Under the pieces are notes generated by a model, which had not been told where the DNA came from, made no database searches, and was given only the letters and a program-made list of their open reading frames with translations. Source: Ananas comosus (Eukaryota > Streptophyta > Magnoliopsida > Poales > Bromeliaceae). Taken from it: DNA of 64,000 nt. Of the stretch, positions 36,379 to 48,602 are shown one piece after another. The first letter of the stretch is position 1; each line of letters begins with the position of its first letter. Location of the stretch: positions 12,889,730-12,953,729 of the forward strand of contig NC_033628.1 of assembly GCF_001540865.1 (NCBI RefSeq), given 5' to 3'. Both the position numbers and the translations under genes were made by a program.

Positions 36379-39300
36379 ATGAGGGGCTCAAAGATGAACT
36401 CACGTACGCGTAGAACTCGAAGCTCCATGTTAATAATTATCGTGGTTGGTCTCTGCTGCTTCTTTTATGTATTAGGCGCATGGCAAAAGAGCGGCACGGG
36501 AAGAGGCGATAGTATAGCATTGAAGATCATGAAAGAAACCGACTGCATCATCTTGCCAAATTTGAGTTTTGAAACTCATCATAATAGAGGACGCAGCCTC
36601 GACACAAATGCCAAAGTCTTCGAGCCATGTGATGCTCAATACACCGATTATACTCCTTGCCAAGATGGGGATCGAGCGACGACCTTTTCAAGAGAAAATA
36701 TGGTCTACAGAGAGAGGCACTGCCCTTCAGAGAAGGAGAAAATGCATTGCCTAGTCCCGGCTCCTAAAGGATATGTCACTCCTTTTCCCTGGCCAAAGAG
36801 CCGCGACTATGTACCGTACGCAAATGTCCCCTATAAAAGCTTGACGATCGAGAAAGCTGTTCAGAATTGGGTTCAGTTCGAGGGGGATGTGTTTAAATTT
36901 CCAGGTGGAGGGACAATGTTTCCACAAGGAGCAGATGCATATATCGACGAACTAGCATCTGTCATTCCAATTGTAGATGGTACTATTAGAACTGCACTTG
37001 ATACTGGCTGTGGGGTATGTTCGAAGTTGAAATTTGGCATTTATTCTTTTCAAGCTTGGTTTATTGATAAGATTTGGTTTTACTCCGTTTCTTTTGGCTT
37101 GAGAAACTATTGCTTGCTCCCACTGTACCCGTGCATCCGTGCACTATCTAATTCATAACGCTCCATCCTATCTCATATGTCAATTCTTACTGTCTAATGG
37201 ATTGGGGGTTTTCTTTGTTTGGTATGAAAATTGGGTGATTAAGAAAAAGAGAGATGGGATGAAGGCTGATGGGTGGGTGGACAATGCACGGATGCATGGT
37301 GCATCTTATGCAGGCAATAATTTCTCTGTTTTGGACAAGCTAGTTCGTGGCATTACCTTTTCAATTTATTCCACTCAATAAATATTTTGGTCTAGTTGTA
37401 TTCTATATTTCTGTTTCTTCCCGTGCTGTTATTTTCAGAGTTGAGCCTTTTCTCGAATAGGGGCTTTTTTGTTCACCGCTGTCGTTTGACTGTCATTGAG
37501 GCTATTCATGCAGGTAGCAAGTTGGGGTGCCTACCTACTACAAAGGAATGTTTTAACTATGTCCTTTGCACCGCGGGATTCACATGAAGCGCAGATACAA
37601 TTTGCTTTGGAGCGAGGTGTTCCTGCAGTAATTGGAGTTCTTGGAACTATAAAGCTTCCATACCCATCAAGAGCTTTTGACATGGCTCATTGCTCCCGCT
37701 GTTTAATTCCATGGACATCAAATGGTGAGCATTAACATACTGCTCCCTAAAATTACCTTAAAGTGCTTTCACTTTATGATCACTCTAGTATATTTAAATC
37801 AGAGATTATTATGAATATACCCCAAAATATTATCTAATTACATAAGTTTCCTCTATAAAATTTGAATTTTCATATATTCCGTCAAAAATGTTGTATTCTT
37901 ATGTGTACACCCTTCTACTTGTGAAAATGTCTCTTTTGAGATAGCTTTGTGCAATAGAATATCAACTTGCTCCCATGAATTGGATTACTCTGCAACTTGA
38001 GAATTGTGAGAAACTTCACTTTCTAGGGGTATATATGAGAATGTAGATTTTACAGGGTTATATATGTAAATCGATTATTCTCCAGTGTTATATATGTAAA
38101 AGCCCCTAAATCTTATGCATTGAATTCTTAATGCAGAGGGGATGTACATGATGGAAGTTGATCGGGTCCTGAGGCCTGGTGGTTACTGGGTATTGTCTGG
38201 CCCTCCCATTAATTGGGAGACCTACTATCATACATGGAAGATATCCAAAGAAGACCTTAAGGAGGAACAGAGAAAAATTGAGGATTTTGCTGAAATGCTT
38301 TGCTGGGAAAAGAAATATGAAAAAGGAGATATTGCTATTTGGCAGAAAAAAATAAATGCAAATGCATGCCGTGGAAGAAAAGGTTCAATTAGGAGGTTCT
38401 GTGAATATCACAGAACAGACGATGTCTGGTATGCTTTTTCTCGTCATATATATGCCCTTTATTCTTGAATGTAACTATCTGTCCACTATTTTATCCAGTA
38501 AATATTGTGCTTAGTGTTTTAGGTGTAATGGTATAGGAGGCTTTTATTTGTTAAAGGGACATTAATATATCATTTTGCTGTCCAGAGTACTAATCAATTT
38601 TAGAAAAAAATGAAGTAGAGAAGTTGTTGGGTATATTATTTCTTCTAGATGTCATAAAATCTAAAGTATCCAGGAGATAAGTGAGCTGATATTGCATGCG
38701 AACTATTATGTTTCTTAGGTTTTCACATTGCAATATGTATGAAATTTGATGAGTGAACTTAATATGCACTTATGCAGTCCTAATATGTAAGGGAGGAGAA
38801 AAATGAGGAAATTGACATTCAAACCTTACTGTCATAATCTGCCCATCTTGCCGAATAATGAATCACTAGTATGAATTTTTTAGTTTGATAACTATCTTGC
38901 TTAATAATATTAGTTCAAACAGTTTTTTAGTCAAACATATACTTCTTTTTCACTCTGGACAATTTAATATCAATTACATGCTGATTTTATAGGATTTTCA
39001 TGAAACTCAGCTGTTACAGCAGATGACTTTATTAATCAAATGTAAGTCCTGTGGGATTATTATAGGTACAAGAAAATGGAAGCATGCATAACCCCTTATC
39101 CTGTAGTCAGCAATCCAGATCAAGTGGCCGGAGGAGAGTTAAAGAGTTTCCCTGAGAGGCTCTATGCCGTCCCTCCTAGAATATCTCAGGGGTATATTTC
39201 AGGCGTTACAAAGGAACTCTTTGAGGAGGATAACAGGTTATGGAAGAAACATGTTAATGCTTACAAGAGGATGAATAAGTTAATAAGCTCAGGAAGGTAT

Positions 39301-40552
39301 CGAAATATAATGGACATGAATGCAGGTTTTGGGAGTTTTGCAGCAGCAATCGAATCACCAAAGTCCTGGGTAATGAATGTTGTCCCTACCATATCGAAAA
39401 CCAATACATTGGGCATAATTTATGAGCGAGGTCTCATTGGGATATATCATGACTGGTAAGTCCTTGCCTTTCGTCCTTCTCAAATGTCCAGATAAAACAG
39501 AATGTCCTTATCATTTGTGATTGCTTCCTGCATTGTATTGATGTACTTATACAGCTTTTGCCTTTTTTTTGTTTAATATAATCCTTTGCAAAATCATCTA
39601 CTTACGTATATGCCGATGTATAATCAGAATCTTTTTATGCCCCTCAAAAAAGTTTCTTGCGAAAGTACTTATCTTAAATCAGGATTATCCTATTCACGGA
39701 GTAAGTTATTTATATAAGTACAAGGGTGTGTGTAGGAATTTATGTTTTGGAAGGGCATATGTGAATTTCATATTCTCCAGTGATGGAAGATGGTTTTGCA
39801 GGGTTATAGAAGTAATTCTTCCTGCATAAATTATCCTTAATAAGTCCTACTATTGTGAAATTAATCTGCTATTTGTTTTCTTTGATAGGTGTGAAGCCTT
39901 TTCTACATATCCCAGGACATATGATCTGATACATGCAAGTAGCCTGTTCACTTTATATCAGAACAAGTGAGTTGTGCTGTTTCTTTATTTATTTTGTGGA
40001 ACTAAATTCTTTGAGCAAAACTCTTTATAGCTATAACTCAGCTACTAAGAAATGGCCTCCTCGTACCAATTTCTCTCCTAGCAACAGCAAGTAGGTCTTC
40101 CTGGTAGAAGCTTAATATGTATCTGTGCCTTGAAAACTTTATCATTAATTTCTTGCATCTCTTTTAGAGATTGAAGGACCCTTGATTTCTCTTTAATGGG
40201 ATTTAGCAGTCTGACAACCATAGAATTCCCAACTCTGTAGGCACTAGGTCTTCTCGCCTATTCTGAATTTTTCCCTGGTATCCTCAGTACACAATAAAAG
40301 AACTTATGCATTTAAATAAACAGGTGTGAGATGGAAGACATCCTTTTGGAAATGGACCGAATTCTACGCCCCGAAGGCACAGTTATACTTCGCGACGATG
40401 CTGAAGTTCTTAACAAGGTTAGGAGAATCGTGAGTGGCATGCGGTGGAAGACCAAGATGATCGATCACGAGGATGGTCCTCTCGTGCCTGAGAAGATTCT
40501 GGTCTCCGTTAAAGAATATTGGGTGGTGAGCGGAGACGATCCAAATATATAA
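36379..40552 (+). CDS. probable methyltransferase PMT2/PMT14-type (DUF248, Golgi)
   Basis: Six coding exons in phase: 36379-37014, 37514-37724, 38137-38428, 39066-39455, 39889-39966, 40324-40552, giving 611 residues. It has a short basic cytosolic start, one membrane anchor ([20 protein letters not shown]) and a lumenal stem. Two SAM-methyltransferase halves follow: first [17 protein letters not shown] with [13 protein letters not shown] and [17 protein letters not shown], then [19 protein letters not shown] with [16 protein letters not shown] and [16 protein letters not shown]. This layout marks the plant PMT family (QUA2 relatives), type II Golgi proteins linked to pectin methylation and cell adhesion. 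Start choice: Met at 36379 follows a splice acceptor; a second Met (MNSRTRR) is five codons on. The last 75 bases of the frame are duplicated just past the stop. Confidence 0.95.
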
Positions 40553-40640
40553 ACGGTAAAGGCTGAGAAGATTCTTCTGGTCTCCCTTAAAGATTATTGG
40601 GTGGAGTGCAGAGACAATCCGAATACATAAACAGTAAAGA
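40488..40640. repeat. 75-bp tandem duplication over the methyltransferase stop codon
   Basis: ctgagaagattctggtctcc at 40488 recurs at 40563 (with 3 inserted bases). The match runs through agattattgggtgg, the stop-codon region and ataaac(a/g)gtaaag. Copy 1 is the C-terminal coding end plus stop; copy 2 lies in the 3' UTR. Confidence 0.9.
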
Positions 40641-42584
40641 CTGATATTACCTTCAAAATGGGATAGAAGGCTTAATGGCTTCTTAATGATCCTATGTTGT
40701 TGTATCAAATATCAACTTTTTTTATGTGTTCATACATAGGAGGCTAATTGCTATCTAGGTAGGTGATTTTGACATCCTGGATGAGTTATAAGGATGATTT
40801 CAAACTCATGTAACATATTCAGTTTGTATTTTACTAATAATAATAGTTGGCACATGATTTTATTTTCCTTTTTGTGTTTTTAACTTTGTCGCTGTTAAAT
40901 AGAGAAGCTGTTTCATAGGCGAGCCGAAGATGGTTAATAGCAAAACCCAACAGTAATTATCTTCCTTGTGGGTTCCTATATATGTTTGCAGGACTTCAAC
41001 TATTCATGTATTATATGTAGTGCCTAATGTTGAAGCAGATTAGATGAAGCTGATTTTAAAATTGATTTGAACCTCCATTAACAGTACAGTATCGGCCTAT
41101 CCCTTGTTTTAATGTATTGGAACTTGACCACTGTGCCAGCCAGATGCCAGCGAAGCATAGGTATCGGAAGTACAAATACTCAAATCTAGAGCCTCTAATA
41201 AGGCATCATTTGGTATTGTTAAAAAGACTCGCGCAAACGACTTGGTGAGGAATAATTTTGTGGGTTCACTGAAAGCAAAGAAGTATACTTTTACATATTT
41301 CTGCTCCTACTTTATTTTGCTTATGCTCCTTAGTGTAGTAATTCGTAGTGTAGTAATACGTACGATGCGATGGATAGATAATTAAAAAAAAATAATGATA
41401 AAAAAAGAAAAACGTTGGAAGAAGCGACATTAAAAGATGAAATTCATCTTATCGATAAAGAAAGGTAACAATAAAAAAAAATATAAAAGAAACGGTTCTG
41501 CCTAATGCAAAAAGAAAAAAAAACAGTTTGATTTAATAAAAAAAAAAAACATGTGAAAGAATTGACACAGCTCGGAGGAGCCTATACTCAACAGTGATTG
41601 GTGTAGTTCAAGTAAAGAAGCAGAAAAACTCAGTTTGGTTCAAGCAAGTAGATTTCAGCCCATTCGAAGTAGAGTCCACACCTAATAATAAATGAAACAT
41701 TATCATAGGGCAAAATATAGAGATAATAATGTATAGATATAAAAAGTATCATATTATTTAGGTACGTTCACCCTATCTTATGTTCGCAATTATAGAATAT
41801 CCTAAGATATTTTAAAAATACAAATTTGAATTTTCAATTTTTAATTTTACGAACGAAGACTCTAGTATTTTTGAATTGACGTTCATCTCCACCGTTCATT
41901 ATTTCGATCCTTATCTCGCGATGGGGCCCACAGAAGACATCTCGAGCCCTCCGCGGGCCCCAACCCACCTCGTCCAATGAGGTAAAGGCCAACATTGTCA
42001 CATTCCCATAATACCCCCATCCCCCCCGGGAATATTTCGAATGCAGCCCCGTTTCAAAAGGGTATTAAAGTCTCCGACAATCTTAACCGTCTATCGTGGA
42101 TATGAAGGCCTAGCAAAGCGCCACGTGGTCGGTGGCGTTATTTGAAAAAAAAAATCGTAAAAAGAAAACAAAAAAAACCAGGGGCTGGGAAAAGAGGGGA
42201 GGGTCTCCTCGTTCTACCCCCTTTCTCTGCGCCCTTTATGATCGCCGATTCGGTGGAGGCGAGGGTTTATTCAGGTAATTATCGCTAAATCCACCAAATT
42301 CAAGTCCAAAACTCTCAAATTTCGCCATTTTTAGTGCATTTTGTCCGTAATTTCGTTTCAAGAGCGGCCACTTTTGGGGGATTTTCGATGAAAATTTCTA
42401 TCAATGCTTGTAACTCGGAAGATTTTCTGTTAACTCCATCAATTCTCGCATTTTATATGTTTTTTTGGTACAATTATGATGAAATTTTTGGTTATACGTT
42501 CATAGATCGGTCGAATTCGCTCTCTTCTGCATCTTCTTCTCCGAATTGCGATTAATAAGCCGGTAATTGGAAAAGAAAGCGATC
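40641..42584. other. intergenic between methyltransferase and tetraspanin genes
   Basis: No coding frame of note. Several A-rich stretches lie at 41380-41560. GC-richer sequence at 41920-42260 is probably the promoter and 5' UTR start of the tetraspanin gene. Confidence 0.5.
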
Positions 42585-45541
42585 ATGGCGTGTAATGGAT
42601 TCTTTGAATGCCTGTTGAAGCTCCTCAACTTCGTTCTAACGATCACCGGATTGGCGATGGTGGGGTACGGTGTGTACTTGTTGGTTGAATGGACCAAGAT
42701 CTCCTCCGGTGGTGATGGTAATCACGAGCTCTTGAATCTCGGCCGACCGATGCTCGCCGCTGTCGTGTCGTCGTGGGATGATATTGTTGAGAAGCTCCCC
42801 AAAGCTTGGTATGGTAATCCCTTTCTAGATATTGATTAGGGTTTTGGTTTAATTCTGATGAAAACTTACAATCTCACTAGGTTAAGAGAATTGATTTGAA
42901 TTCTATCTGGTAACATGAGCAATGAGTTCTATTTAGTGCTTTGGAATGATTCAAATGTGAAAATTAGAACAAATGTAACTGATCATGGTTTGCTGTATTA
43001 ATATCTGTGGAATTTTGAGCAAAATCAAGGAAACGTGAAATGAGAGTCGCTGGGGCCAAAAACGCCGTTGCAATGATTTTTCACTTTTACAATTAGATTC
43101 ACATAGCTTCTTTCAGATCTTGCTTATCTTGTCAATTGTTACCTGAAAATTTTGCAGGTTCATCTATTTGTTCATTGGGGTGGGAGCTATTATCTTCATC
43201 ATATCATTTTTTGGCTGTACTGGAGCAGTAACAAGGAATGGGTGCTGCTTATCATGTGTATCCTAAGACCCAGAAGTTTTTCTTTTAAGCCTTTTGTTGC
43301 TTCTAATTAGAAACATGTTTTGTTTTTGGTTTCCTTAGAGGCCTCTGTACTAGGCGATTAAACAAGGAGGTAATGTTAATAGGTTATGCGTCCTGACTTT
43401 CTAATCTTTGTGACCGAAATAGGGCCAAAAGTCAAGTGGATTCTTGGAATATCTCACAGTAATAATACCAAGTACTAGATTTAGTATTACAGAAGGTCAA
43501 ATATTACAGAGTCAGAATGCAATTTGGGTAAGCTTTAGGTACAAGTATTTCGAAGATGATTGCTGTTGTTCTGTTAGATTGGTTTTCCAACAAGATGAGG
43601 AGTTTTCAGAAAGATGGTTAAGGTAGGGAAATGCTTATGCGCATCTTATGTCTTAGATTGTGGAACTGAGAAGTATTTAGGCAGCTGGAAGGAGAGCCAT
43701 GTATCGTGCTATAAAGTTATTGGACCCCCGAAAGTAAATGTTTGCTGATGACTTCTTGTTCGAATAAGGATGGTTATATGGATAAGTAATGTCGGATATA
43801 GAATAAGAAACCATTATAATCACTTATTGACGAGCTGAGCACTGGGGATAAAAGGGTGTCATATAGTGCAGTTCAAATGAATTACTTGGTTAAAGTTGAC
43901 AGGCAGAGCAATGAAGGTACTAAAATATAGCGCAGCGAAATGAGTTATTTGAGTAAAGTTGATTGGTTTTTAAAGGGGAGAGCAAGACCAATTAAAGGCT
44001 TGAGATCTTTTAACAAAATATTGGAAAAGAATAATGGTCCTTAGCTAGGAGGAGATTTCCCTGAAATAGAGCGAACCATGTAGCTGAATGGTTCTTCCCG
44101 CCGCACTTTGTACCGTCATGCTTTCATCTACATCTACAGTGTACTGTTATTGAAACTTTCGTAAAGCTCTTTGTCTCGTTATATAAGGGGCTAATATTGA
44201 TCATCAGAATAGGAAATGCCTCACACTTGCTTTCCATAGGTTTCTGTTAGACTTTCTTCTTGCAGAGCAAAATAGTTAGTCCCAAACAGTGTAGTAATTT
44301 CCTTAACCTGAACAGTACTCTTTCTTGGTGATCTTGTTGATCCTAGTTGAGCTTGGTGCTGCGGCATTCATTTACTTTGACCACAGCTGGAAAGATGTGA
44401 GGCCTTACTTTCTTTTCCAGATTAAATGAACTTCATGCCCTCTTTTACTTTATTACTAATTACTCGTGCTAAAATCCTTTGCAGCTGATTCCAGATGATA
44501 AAACAGGGAACTTCAACAGGATATATGGCTTTCTGAAGGACAACTGGAAGATAGCAAAGTGGGTTGCTCTAGGAGCTGTTATTTTAGAGGTAGAGTAAGA
44601 TTTGAGTCCTCGCTTATTTCCACTTTTTTTTTCTTTTTTTTTTAAGTACTTCGAAAGTAAGAAAGCAGCACAACCAATTCTCCCACTTGTAATGACATGC
44701 TCTAAATTCTAATATAATTGCTCGACAATATAATCATCTTTGATTCAGCTATCATCCACTTCAATTAACTTTTTAGCAAATCTTAACCAACACAACGGAC
44801 CCTTGCCCCGGTGACATTGTGATAATTGTGAAATTGATGCTGAATATTCTTTGTGCAGGCACTGGCTTTCTTGCTAGCTCTTGTAGTCAGAGCTGTAAAT
44901 AAACCTACTGACTATGACAGCGATGATGAATACCTAGTCCCGAGATCTAGCGTACGACAGCCATTGATTCACAGGCAAAGCATTCCTGCCACTGGAGTTC
45001 CTGCCCCAACTCTTGATCAACACCCAAGCAGGACTGATGCTTGGAGCCAAAGGATGAGGGAGAAGGTATCTGTTTTTCTTTTTTTTAATTATACTTTTTT
45101 AATAGAAGAAGGTATTTGCTGCCCTAGAAATTAATTTTTTTTGGTTAAGTACAAATTGGTAAAAAAGGATGTATAAGACTTATCAGAGCTACAGGTAAGT
45201 TGCTGAATATACCGTCCAAAAATGTTAAAAAGCACAAATTTGTTTCTGACTGGGTGGTAGTTAAATTAGGTATACTATTAGTTGGTCAGGGGACAAACCA
45301 ATGTTTTTGAATTCCAGGTGTGCTCATTCAAGTTCAAAATTTATGAACAGCACTTTTGATTGCTCTGTGGATGCTTGATTCTTGAATTTTTGCTTGACGA
45401 GCTCTTACCTGGTTCCTATGCTTCTTCGTACAGTATGGCCTAGATACCTCAATGTTCACATACAACCCGTCGGACCAAAGCAGGTACCAACAGTCCGCAG
45501 CACCTCAGACGGAAGAGCGCGGCCGCTGTACCATACTGTGA
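42585..45541 (+). CDS. TOM2A-like tetraspanin
   Basis: Six exons in phase: 42585-42808, 43158-43257, 44316-44396, 44485-44589, 44859-45065, 45434-45541, giving 274 residues. Four membrane segments are visible: LNFVLTITGLAMVGYGVYLL, FIYLFIGVGAIIFIISFFGC, YSFLVILLILVELGAAAFIY and VALGAVILEALAFLLALVV. The Cys-rich turn after TM2 (GCTGAVTRNGCCLSC) and a long polar C-terminal tail fit plant tetraspanins of the TOM2A/tetraspanin-18/19 type. In Arabidopsis and tobacco TOM2A is a tonoplast protein that interacts with TOM1. The C-terminus is CTIL, a CaaL-type prenylation box. The start Met follows no in-frame upstream ATG and begins MACNGFFECLLKLLNF. Confidence 0.92.
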
Positions 45542-47130
45542 AACTCTTTTTCACCGCCCCTGAGTTGATTTCGATGAACAATGTTTGTTTATCGCTGCTT
45601 GTGAAATCTATGTATTCTGTTTAGTCACTTGGGTTTGTAGAATAGACCGTTTGCCTAACTTTTTAATTTTACTCTCGATTTCTTGAATGCCTTGCTGTGC
45701 TCGTAATTGTTTATTTTCCAGAAATGTTGTTAATTTCGCCTCGAACAGAAATTTTGAGAATGCTTTGATTTTTTTCTTTTTTTTGTTGTTGTTTTTCCCC
45801 CGAGTTGCACAGTTAGCTCTCATTTCCATTTCATGATATGAATATTCGAACTTGTATTAGCCGACCTGTTGTACTAAAGATGGTAGATGCAGATGGTAGA
45901 TGCTTTACGTAGTTCCTATTTGGTTTCTTTCAGTATCTGTCCTCTGCTTTTAAATTTTGAGGTGTTCTTTTGCAGAACGCTTGGTTTCTTTCAGTATCTG
46001 TCCTCTGCTTTTAAATTTTGAGGTGTTCTTTTGCAGAGCATGAGCGCTTCTTGATCGTCTCTTTTGTTTCAGCGTTTGGTCAACTGAACTGGTTTCATTT
46101 ATTAAACTTTACTAAATTTATGCTTCAATACACTGATTTCATTTGCAATGCTTTATAACAAAGCATTAACGTCACTAGCTATATTATATTAGTACTATTC
46201 TACATGGCAACAAAGAGAGGATAACAAAAGGTTAGATGCAATTTTCGGGCTGTCTTATGTCTACCATGCGTATAAAATTAGGTTCCACTCGATTTTGCTG
46301 TGCCAATGCGCTAATCCACAAATGATGTTTAAAAAATTTCCGTGTTTTTATTAATAATTTTGGTTAGACATATTTGACTTCTAGATGATCTTGCACATTA
46401 TGTAGACCAATGGGAACAGCAGCTACCTCAGTAAACAATTTGCTTCAATTATCAGTCATTTCCTGCAGAACGTGTGAGTTTCACCGGGAACTAGGATGAC
46501 CACAACGCATTCTGCTATATAATGACAGATTATAAATGGGAAGCAACTAGCAAATATTTCATTGCCTCGGTACTTCAATGGTTTGAGTTCGAAGGCAAGC
46601 TGTTGGTTTTTGTTTTTATTCACTGATTGCTCTGTTTAATGTTTCTTCTATCACGAAGAAAATCATTGCCAATTTTTTGAGTCTAAGCAGGCTACATTTG
46701 TCATACAGAATCAATGTTGCCAGTATTGATTCTACAAATCATCCGTCTCTACCTACAGGTTCTTCCTCCTCGGGCTGCTGTAAGTGGCCGCATCAAGTGA
46801 AATCAAAAGAATGTAGGAAAACACAATTATTAAGCAAACCAACAAAACGCAGCAAAAAGGCCTAAAAATAACACTCTACTAAACGAAAAAAAACGAAAAA
46901 AAAATTCTTTTACAAGCTTAAAACTGAACATCACGTCAAAATAATCGAAGTGAAAGAGCTTAATTAAAAATAAAAAGCAAGAAATGCATCAAAAATATTA
47001 AAAACCGGATATCAAACAAAGAGGAAAATTGTAAGAAGAGAATGCCAAGGGGGGTGATCAGAACCCGTCGGGATTTCATGTGTAACATCACAAGATAGTC
47101 AGTGGATTGACAGACCATGAATCTTATCAT
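45542..47130. other. intergenic, no gene seen
   Basis: Includes the 3' UTR of the tetraspanin gene and a 61-bp tandem duplication at 45920-46041. A 62-codon frame at 46677-46865 has no recognisable content. No RNA gene seen. Confidence 0.5.
45920..46041. repeat. 61-bp tandem duplication
   Basis: ttggtttctttcagtatctg and the 37 bases after it are exact in both copies (45920-45980 and 45981-46041). Only the last four bases differ. Confidence 0.95.
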
Positions 47131-48174
47131 CACCTCAAACCCCCCACCCCTAAATCCACTCCACAAAAATATTTAATGAAACAAAACTCGAGAATAAATC
47201 GACTCCAACCTAGCAAAAAGAAAGAAAGAAAAAAAAAATCAAAAGAAATTAAAGCAGATTTTTTTTTTTTGAGGAAAATTAAAGCAGAAATTTTGAATTA
47301 GCAAGGAGGGGGATCGAGGATCGGCTCGGAACTTCTTAGAGGGTTTGATGCGTCGCCCGTCACCGACGGATTATTCACATCCGTCTCCGGCGCACATATC
47401 ACGTATCTTCATCGCCACCACCCCAAATCCCCCTCCCACAATAATAAGAACATAAAACTACTTTTCTCAAAAAGAACATAAAACTACATCTAAAAACAAA
47501 GAACATGAAGAAAAATGATAGGGAGAAGAGAACGCTAAACAAAGAAGCGAAGCAGTTGCCGTATCGCAAAACCCAAAGAATCACAAAATGAAGAAGCGAG
47601 AAAGCGGTGTGTATCGAATTTATAGCACTAAAATAGCGACGAGATGTAGGAAACCCTAGCACNCACCTCAAACCCCCCACCCCTAAATCCACTCCACAAA
47701 AATATTTAATGAAACAAAACTCGAGAATAAATCGACTCCAACCTAGCAAAAAGAAAGAAAGAAAGAAAAAAAATCAAAAGAAATTAAAGCAGATTTTTTT
47801 TTTTTTTTGAGGAAAATTAAAGCAGAAATTTTGAATTAGCAAGGAGGGGGATCGAGGAACTGCTCGGAACTTCTTAGAGGGTTTGATGCGTCGCCCGTCA
47901 CCGACGGATTATTCACATCCGTCTCCGGAGCACATATCACGTCTCTTCATCGCCACCACCCCAAATCCCTCTCCCACAATAATAAGTACATAAAACTAAA
48001 TCTAAAAACAAAGAACGTGAAGAAAAATTATAGGGAGAAGAGAACGCTAAACAAAGAAGCGAAGCAGTTGCCGTATCGCAAAACCCAAAGAATCACAAAA
48101 TGAAGAAGCGAGAAAGCGGTGTGTATCGAATTTATAGCACTAAAATAGCGACGAGATGTAGGAAACCCTAGCAC
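47131..48174. repeat. about 0.5-kb direct duplication joined by an N
   Basis: Copy 1 (47131-47662) and copy 2 (47664-48174) both start cacctcaaaccccccacccc and end aggaaaccctagcac, with the single N at 47663 exactly between. They differ by a few substitutions and a 20-odd-base internal duplication present only in copy 1 (around 47455-47490). No recognised coding sequence. The N at the junction makes a false (haplotype) duplication plausible. Confidence 0.9.
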
Positions 48175-48602
48175 CAGTTTTCTTTTCAGTAGGGCTGGAA
48201 CCTGCTGGACCGAACCGGTCCGCTTCGCTTCCCAACCCGGTCCGGCCCAGCCCAACATCTAATCAACAAAAAAGAGAGAGAGAAAAAAAAAGAAAAAAGA
48301 AAAAAAGAAAAGGATAGAGGACAAATTTGGTGCAGTACAAACTACCCGAGAAAACAAAAATGAGAAGTTGCTCTTCGTGATGCCAATTGATGTGGCTCGG
48401 TTGATCTTGTTATCAGTGTAAAAGAGAAACATCAGATAAGCACAAGCGGAGAAGCAAAGGGAACAAGTAACAAGGGATCTCAACTGTAATAAATGTTCAC
48501 CTACGACGCAACTTAGAACCACAAAGATGGGAACAAAAAAAAGAAAAGAAAAATTGACACACAAAAGACTATATGATGTATTGAATTGTAAGAAATATTC
48601 GG
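48175..48602. other. spacer and 3' side of the PRPP synthetase gene
   Basis: Pyrimidine/purine-biased stretch on the 3' side of the minus-strand PRS gene, probably containing its 3' UTR. Nothing else recognised. Confidence 0.45.
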
